Of a DNA stretch of 18,098 bases, positions 15,083 to 18,098 are shown piece after piece (positions within the stretch are counted from its first letter, which is position 1; the number at the start of each line of letters is the position of its first letter). The notes below the pieces were generated by a model. The model saw nothing but the letters and a program-made list of their open reading frames with translations, searched no databases and was not told where the DNA came from. Position numbers and translations under genes: made by a program. Source of the DNA: JBGPBY01 sp041481485. Lineage in GTDB: Bacteria > Acidobacteriota > Terriglobia > 20CM-2-55-15. The stretch spans positions 1 through 18,098 of the forward strand of contig JBGPBY010000089.1 of assembly GCA_041481485.1 (NCBI GenBank), read 5' to 3'.

Positions 15083-15985
15083 ATGCGGATAATGAAACAT
15101 TTTGCGGCAGTGCTCATCATTGGTGTTATCACGCTCGCCGCTTTGGCACAGGAACCGCCATTTTCGATCAATCTCGATACCAACCTCGTTAATCTTCTCT
15201 GCACTGTCACCGATAAAAAAGGCCGCCTGATTTCCAACTTGAACAAGGAAGATTTCATTGTCGAGGAAGACGGTAAACGGCAGGAAGTCCTGAAATTTTC
15301 AAAGGAAAACGAACTTCCCCTGACTCTGGCAATGCTCATGGACACCAGCGGCAGCGTCTCGGATGTGCTCCCGGAAGAAAAGGACACCGCTATTGCCTTC
15401 ATCAATACCATCCTCACTCGGAAAGATCTGGCTATGGTGATCAAGTTCGACCACTTTGCCAAAATCGTACAGGATTTCACGGAGGACAAAAGCCGAATGG
15501 AAGACGCTATCGACTCGGTTCGCAAGACCGGCGATGGCACTGCTCTGTATGACGCGATTGTGCTTGCCTCTCGTGATCATCTTGCTCTCGAAGCTGGCCG
15601 TAAGGCCATGATTCTGATTTCCGACGGGAAGGATGAGGGAAGCTCCCACTCCCAACGCAATGCCCTCTTCGCTGCCCATGAAGCCGATGCCGTGATTTAT
15701 TCGATTTCCAATGTTCTGGACAGAAATCCCAGAGGATTTGGGGATCCGGGAACCTTAAAGACCTTGTCCACGGAGACCGGCGGGGCTGCCTATTTCATCC
15801 ATCGCAGCGGCGATTTCAAGGACATTTTCGACCAGATCGCGAACGAACTACGGAGCCAATACAGCATTGCGTATAAGTCCACCAACTCGAAACGGGATGG
15901 GAAATTCCGAGCCGTCAAGGTCACCACCAAAGATATGACTCTGACCTCCCGGACCCGCCGGGGCTACTACGGTCCGACGGAATAA
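15083..15985 (+). CDS. secreted VWFA-domain protein of the Acidobacteria type
   Basis: A 300-aa protein with a signal peptide at residues 1-22 (MKHFAAVLIIGVITLAALA, cleavage near LAQ), so it is periplasmic or exported. An N-terminal beta region (FSINLDTNLVNLLCTVTDKK, then LNKEDFIVEEDGKRQEVL) leads into a von Willebrand factor A domain. The metal-binding MIDAS site is complete: DTSGS (Asp87, Ser89, Ser91), Thr153 in GDGTAL, and Asp181 in ISDGKDEGS. The end, RSQYSIAYKSTNSKRDGKFR, is the standard close of the VWFA-related family abundant in Acidobacteria (the TIGR03436 style). It probably binds a protein partner through metal; the partner is unknown. An ATG three codons later (15092) is also possible; neither start has a strong ribosome site. 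Confidence 0.92.
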   Translation: MRIMKHFAAVLIIGVITLAALAQEPPFSINLDTNLVNLLCTVTDKKGRLISNLNKEDFIVEEDGKRQEVLKFSKENELPLTLAMLMDTSGSVSDVLPEEKDTAIAFINTILTRKDLAMVIKFDHFAKIVQDFTEDKSRMEDAIDSVRKTGDGTALYDAIVLASRDHLALEAGRKAMILISDGKDEGSSHSQRNALFAAHEADAVIYSISNVLDRNPRGFGDPGTLKTLSTETGGAAYFIHRSGDFKDIFDQIANELRSQYSIAYKSTNSKRDGKFRAVKVTTKDMTLTSRTRRGYYGPTE

Positions 15986-16033
15986 CGCTTCAGCACGCGA
16001 TTTATCAAAAGCCTTAAAATTCAGAAATTTACC

Positions 16034-16062
16034 TTGACAGCTTTGAGAAACACCACAATACT
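16034..16062 (+). promoter_or_regulatory. promoter of the lysine-rich peptide unit
   Basis: A perfect -35 box TTGACA (16034-16039) and a 4/6 -10 box AATACT (16057-16062) are separated by the ideal 17 bp. The expected transcription start is near 16069. This is the best-looking promoter in the window. Confidence 0.72.
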
Positions 16063-16087
16063 AGGCCTCAATAAGACGGTAGGCCTC
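16062..16087 (+). promoter_or_regulatory. twin TAGGCCTC motif, possible leader hairpin or regulator site
   Basis: TAGGCCTC occurs at 16062-16069 and 16080-16087. Since AGGCCT is its own reverse complement, the pair can be read as a direct repeat with an 18-bp period or as a 6-bp hairpin with a 12-nt loop. It lies at the predicted transcription start, where a DNA-binding protein or an RNA structure could act. Confidence 0.45.
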
Positions 16088-16130
16088 TATATATAGGGAG
16101 GGTACCGAAATTTAAAGAAGGAGAAAGAGA

Positions 16131-16181
16131 ATGAAGAAGGCTCCAGCAAAGAAAAAGAAAGCCGCCAAGAAAAAGAAGTAG
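16131..16181 (+). CDS. 16-residue lysine-rich peptide (MKKAPAKKKKAAKKKK)
   Basis: A very short ORF with full expression signals. It encodes ten lysines in 16 residues with the pattern KKAPAKKKKAAKKKK, like the tail of histone H1 or bacterial H1-like proteins. A ribosome binding site AAGGAG (16118-16123) lies seven bases before the ATG, a -35/-10 pair is 70-100 bp upstream, two tandem stops (TAG TAG) end the frame, and an intrinsic terminator follows 40 bp later. An in-frame TAA shortly upstream excludes a longer protein. It stands between the VWFA gene and the JAMM gene with its own signals, so it is not a shadow. It might bind nucleic acid or membranes by charge; that is inference. Alternatively the transcript is a small RNA in which the ORF is incidental. 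Confidence 0.62.
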   Translation: MKKAPAKKKKAAKKKK

Positions 16182-16220
16182 TAGTTTTACAACAATTTAG
16201 GCGCGAAGACCGAGATGAAG

Positions 16221-16245
16221 AGGCCGCTTTAAGCGGCCTTTTCTT
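16221..16245 (+). terminator. intrinsic terminator after the lysine-rich peptide
   Basis: AGGCCGC-TTTA-AGCGGCCT forms a strong G+C-rich stem and is followed at once by TTTTCTTATT. The transcript from the promoter at 16034 would be about 175 nt. Confidence 0.85.
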
Positions 16246-16327
16246 ATTGCTGCGACAGAATCCTCTTCAACGAATACGCATTCCATGGCTACAATCGGCA
16301 GCGGCTCGGATCGAGGATTTTCAGACC

Positions 16328-16912
16328 ATGGACGTTCACATTTCCGCAAACGCCTTTTGGGCGCTACTTATTTCGGCAATCGAGGTTTACAAGAAGGAAT
16401 GCTACGGCATACTTCTGGGTTATCGCGATAGCAGCTACAGCTATGTCATCGAACATGCGATTTCCTATCAGTCGGCGAACCGCAGGCATGGCAGTGTCGA
16501 AAGAAATCACCTGGCCTCCAAGAGGATCCACAAATTCCTCGATAACCTGCCACACCTGGCAATGGTCGGGGATTTTCACTCGCATACGGCATGGGGTAAT
16601 CTCCGAAGCGTGGGCAATTTGAGCGACGAAGACCTTCAGGATATGTCGCACGATCAGCTCACCATGATCATCGTGGCAAACGATAATCGGCGGTCAAGTC
16701 CGTGGCAATATACGCGCGACGGCAGCCTGTCGGGTACGGTTGACGACTATCACTTTCGCATCGGTGCCTACTATCTGGATGGGAACTCGCGCTCAAAGAG
16801 AGCCAACATCTTTTGTCCTTACGCCATTGGCTTCAATGCGAAGGAAATCCGTCAGAAAATCTTCATGCGTACTGCAGCATCGAGTCCACGGTGGTTAAAG
16901 TCGAAGGTCTGA
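16328..16912 (+). CDS. JAMM/MPN+ (Mov34) metalloprotease-like protein
   Basis: A 194-aa cytoplasmic protein of the JAB1/MPN/Mov34 fold, zinc isopeptidase-like. Seen with the start at 16328: Glu24 in KKECYGILLGY (the catalytic Glu and the family's GxxLG), then GDFHSHT with His84 and His86, then SDED with Ser99 and Asp102. The usual spacing from HxH to SxxD is about seven residues; here SDED comes after twelve (TAWGNLRSVGNL), which implies a short insertion. The alternative at the normal spacing is S94-VG-N97, which lacks the Asp. The ATG at 16328 follows GAGG (16313-16316). An open frame reaching back to 16247 begins inside the terminator and is rejected. The gene overlaps the next ABC ATPase by about 22 bp. 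The target is unknown; no ubiquitin-like, E1 or E2 partner is in view. Confidence 0.8.
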   Translation: MDVHISANAFWALLISAIEVYKKECYGILLGYRDSSYSYVIEHAISYQSANRRHGSVERNHLASKRIHKFLDNLPHLAMVGDFHSHTAWGNLRSVGNLSDEDLQDMSHDQLTMIIVANDNRRSSPWQYTRDGSLSGTVDDYHFRIGAYYLDGNSRSKRANIFCPYAIGFNAKEIRQKIFMRTAASSPRWLKSKV

Positions 16913-17583
16913 GCAAGGCGTTTTCCGGCCATACGGTATTCCGGGATCTCACGCTGGATTTTGCCGCCGGAGAGCTAAGCGTCATCATGGGACCTTCCGG
17001 TTGCGGGAAATCAACGCTTCTTCGCTGCATCAACTTTCTCGAAATGTTTGACAGTGGCCGCATCTCCATCGGAGACATTTCCGTCACATGGAAGGAAGGC
17101 GAAGCCGCAGCAGCACATCCAGGACGTCGCGACACGTTGAGGCGGATGCGCCTGCTGACCGGAATGGTGTTCCAAAGCTTCAATCTGTTTCCGCACCTGA
17201 GTGTGCTCGAAAACGTCACACTCGCACCGATTGAAGTGAAAGGCATCAAACCCGCAGAGGCGGTGAAGCAGGCAGAAGTCATACTGGAGCGCGTCGGACT
17301 GAAAGACAAATCCAGAAATTACCCGTCAACTCTGTCGGGAGGACAGCAACAACGTGTTGCGATAGCCCGCAGTCTTGCGATGCAGCCGAAGGTCATGCTC
17401 TATGACGAACCCACGTCGCAACTCGATCCGCGGCTGGTGGACGAAGTGTTCAACGTCATGCGGGATTTGAATAAGGAGAAGATGACGCAGATCATCGTCA
17501 CTCACGACACGCGATTTGCGCGCGAAGTGACCGGACGCGCTCTGGTGTTTGAAAATGGCAAGGCAGAGTGGCAAAAGGTGTGA
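16891..17583 (+). CDS. amino-acid-type ABC transporter ATP-binding protein, no permease nearby
   Basis: A 230-aa ATPase of the GlnQ/ArtP/HisP class. Numbered from the GTG at 16891: Walker A GPSGCGKST (34-42), Q-loop VFQSFNLFPH (Gln95), signature LSGGQQQ (148-154), Walker B VMLYDE (168-173) with PTSQLD, and His205 of the H-loop (VTHD). A short Ala/Glu/Arg-rich insert (WKEGEAAAAHPGRRDT) sits between the Walker A and Q-loop, longer than in typical GlnQ. The long frame from a TTG at 16813 adds non-homologous residues inside the JAMM gene, so I use 16891, though it has no clear ribosome binding site and depends on coupling to the JAMM gene. In this class a permease and a periplasmic binding protein are needed; neither occurs up to the window end. 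Confidence 0.88.
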   Translation: MVKVEGLSKAFSGHTVFRDLTLDFAAGELSVIMGPSGCGKSTLLRCINFLEMFDSGRISIGDISVTWKEGEAAAAHPGRRDTLRRMRLLTGMVFQSFNLFPHLSVLENVTLAPIEVKGIKPAEAVKQAEVILERVGLKDKSRNYPSTLSGGQQQRVAIARSLAMQPKVMLYDEPTSQLDPRLVDEVFNVMRDLNKEKMTQIIVTHDTRFAREVTGRALVFENGKAEWQKV

Positions 17584-17592
17584 GGGTGCCGG

Positions 17593-17665
17593 CAAATGAC
17601 AATTGAAGAGTGAACATTGAACATTTCGGGAAAATGTTCAATGTTCAATGTTCAATTGTCATTTG
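17593..17665. repeat. long heptad-repeat palindrome after the ABC ATPase
   Basis: Two 34-nt arms (17593-17626 and 17632-17665) pair with two mismatches around a 5-nt loop CGGGA. The right arm contains three exact tandem TGTTCAA heptads (17635-17655); the left arm contains the same heptad three times in inverse form, two of them with one base change (TTGAAGA, GTGAACA, TTGAACA). It begins 10 bp after the ATPase stop, so it may shield the mRNA 3' end. No T-run follows, so classic termination is unlikely. Confidence 0.9.
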
Positions 17666-17736
17666 AGCGGCATAGACGAGGCCGCCCCGTGAATATTCAA
17701 TCTCCGAGCGATATTCATAAACGAGCGATTGTGCTT

Positions 17737-17756
17737 GGTCATAGACCGCCCCTACA
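17737..17756. repeat. solo REP right half
   Basis: GGTCATAGACCGCCCCTACA is identical to the outer right half of the REP element at 1-32; the matching left arm has decayed (TTGGTC instead of GGGCGGTC). Confidence 0.7.
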
Positions 17757-17770
17757 GCTCGCGTCCCCAG

Positions 17771-17882
17771 CCGCGTTAGCGGGGGCAGTCCGATAGCCAC
17801 CGGCGTCAGCCGGTGGAAAATCAATTCACGAAAAACAGAGTGCCGTTAGGCACGACAGATCAAGATGCCTAAGAAGGCTGTT
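17771..17882. repeat. cluster of four small hairpins, three with GTYA loops
   Basis: In order: CCGC-GTTA-GCGG (17771-17782), CCACCGGC-GTCA-GCCGGTGG (17797-17816, an 8-bp perfect stem), GTGCC-GTTA-GGCAC (17840-17853) and the weaker GCCT-AAGA-AGGC near 17869-17880. The GT[T/C]A tetraloop is shared by the first three. This could be a composite of REP-type repeats or a structured RNA; no promoter is obvious. Confidence 0.6.
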
Positions 17883-17887
17883 TCATA

Positions 17888-17903
17888 AATACGTACACGT
17901 ATT
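17888..17903. repeat. short perfect palindrome AATACGT-AC-ACGTATT
   Basis: A 7-bp inverted repeat with a 2-nt centre. The form resembles a transcription-factor operator, but no gene start is next to it within the window, so its meaning is open. Confidence 0.4.
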
Positions 17904-17937
17904 CAGGGCGGCACAATAGCTGTAATCGCGATTCCCC

Positions 17938-18008
17938 ACTGTAGGGGCGGTCTATGACCGCCCACAAGTGCGAGGAGTGCAATCCTTCCAAATTGTGGGC
18001 GGTCATAG
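17938..18008. repeat. partial REPIN-like element, right end lost
   Basis: It has the left hairpin GGGGCGGTC-TAT-GACCGCCC, a central GAGGAGTGCAATCCTTC that is a decayed form of the GAGGA-ATGCAA-TCCTC stem, and the start of the right hairpin (GTGGGCGGTCATAG), which then breaks off at CGGCC instead of ACCGCCCC. The left flank GCGATTCCCC (17928-17937) is the reverse complement of the right flank of the copy at 11796, so the two copies lie in opposite orientation. Confidence 0.82.
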
Positions 18009-18098
18009 CGGCCTTACCCGATGGATCGTGAGACATCGAGAGAGAAACTCAGGAACGCTTACCCGGCAAGATTCACCTAGAATGAATGCGCATCCGGG

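Larger units (their letters stand above)
17584..18098. other. 515-bp gene-free region rich in palindromic repeats
   Basis: I see no protein-like frame. The region contains a 34-bp-arm heptad palindrome (17593-17665), a solo REP half (17737-17756), a cluster of tetraloop hairpins (17771-17882), an AATACGT-AC-ACGTATT palindrome (17888-17903), and a partial REPIN-like element (17938-18008). The last 90 bases (18009-18098) show nothing recognisable. Confidence 0.75.

Noticed and set aside
15083..15985. VWFA protein as part of a Mox/ChlD-type chaperone system
   Set aside because: It is secreted and there is no MoxR AAA+ partner nearby; the Acidobacteria VWFA-related family fits better.
16247..16327. 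TTG start giving a longer JAMM protein
   Set aside because: The TTG lies directly after the terminator T-run; the ATG at 16328 begins the conserved domain.
16813..16890. TTG start giving a 256-aa ABC ATPase
   Set aside because: The added 26 residues overlap the JAMM gene and do not resemble the ABC domain, which begins with VVKVEGLSKAF at 16891.
17593..17855. Possible CRISPR array in the repeat-rich tail
   Set aside because: The repeats differ in sequence and are palindromes without regular spacers, and there are no cas genes.

Overview
The window (18,098 bp, roughly mid-50s % GC by eye) looks like chromosomal DNA of an Acidobacteriota-type bacterium. Two things suggest this: an Oar-like TonB-dependent receptor with an N-terminal carboxypeptidase-regulatory domain and the plug phrasing typical of the large Acidobacteria receptor expansions, and a secreted VWFA-domain protein of the type common in that phylum. 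This is inference from family style; no taxonomic marker such as rRNA is present.

Layout. (1) 48-2638, minus: a radical SAM protein translationally coupled to an SLC13-like permease. (2) 2949-7107, plus: the TonB-dependent receptor and an unrecognised 187-aa protein whose last residues are encoded by an intergenic repeat. (3) 7267-7935, plus: a stand-alone Lon N-terminal-domain protein. (4) 7932-11157, minus: a tightly overlapping GntR/YtrA-type regulator, ABC ATPase and double-domain ABC-2 permease, with a perfect operator palindrome on the promoter. (5) 11373-11789, plus: a PhnB-like VOC protein. (6) 11917-15016, minus: cysS, a class III aminotransferase and a YraN-family protein, overlapping or abutting as one operon. 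(7) 15083-15985, plus: the secreted VWFA protein, divergent from cysS over 66 bp. (8) 16034-16245: a compact self-contained unit with promoter, leader hairpin, strong ribosome binding site, a 16-residue lysine-rich peptide ORF and an intrinsic terminator. (9) 16328-17583, plus: a JAMM/MPN+ metalloprotease-like protein overlapping an orphan amino-acid-type ABC ATPase. (10) 17584-18098: a gene-free tail packed with palindromic repeats.

The intergenic DNA is unusually rich in palindromes. Two families recur. One is a REP/REPIN-like element built on GGGCGGTC-TAT-GACCGCCC, with one complete 84-bp copy at 11796-11879 and partial copies at 1-32, 2692-2710, 11905-11922, 17737-17756 and 17938-18008. 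The other is a GGTACCCCTCACC...CCCTCTCCC-GTT-GGGAGAGGG repeat with three copies. Both sit next to gene ends, and in two cases they supply the C-terminal codons or stop codon.

Most genes are ordinary accessory or housekeeping functions. The most interesting items are the 16-aa lysine-rich peptide transcription unit, the JAMM-ABC ATPase pair, the nested REPIN-like architecture, the GntR operator that decides the start codon, and two family members with altered signature motifs (the SLC13-like permease without SNT motifs and the radical SAM protein with CX8CX2C). No gene here proves a new system on its own.
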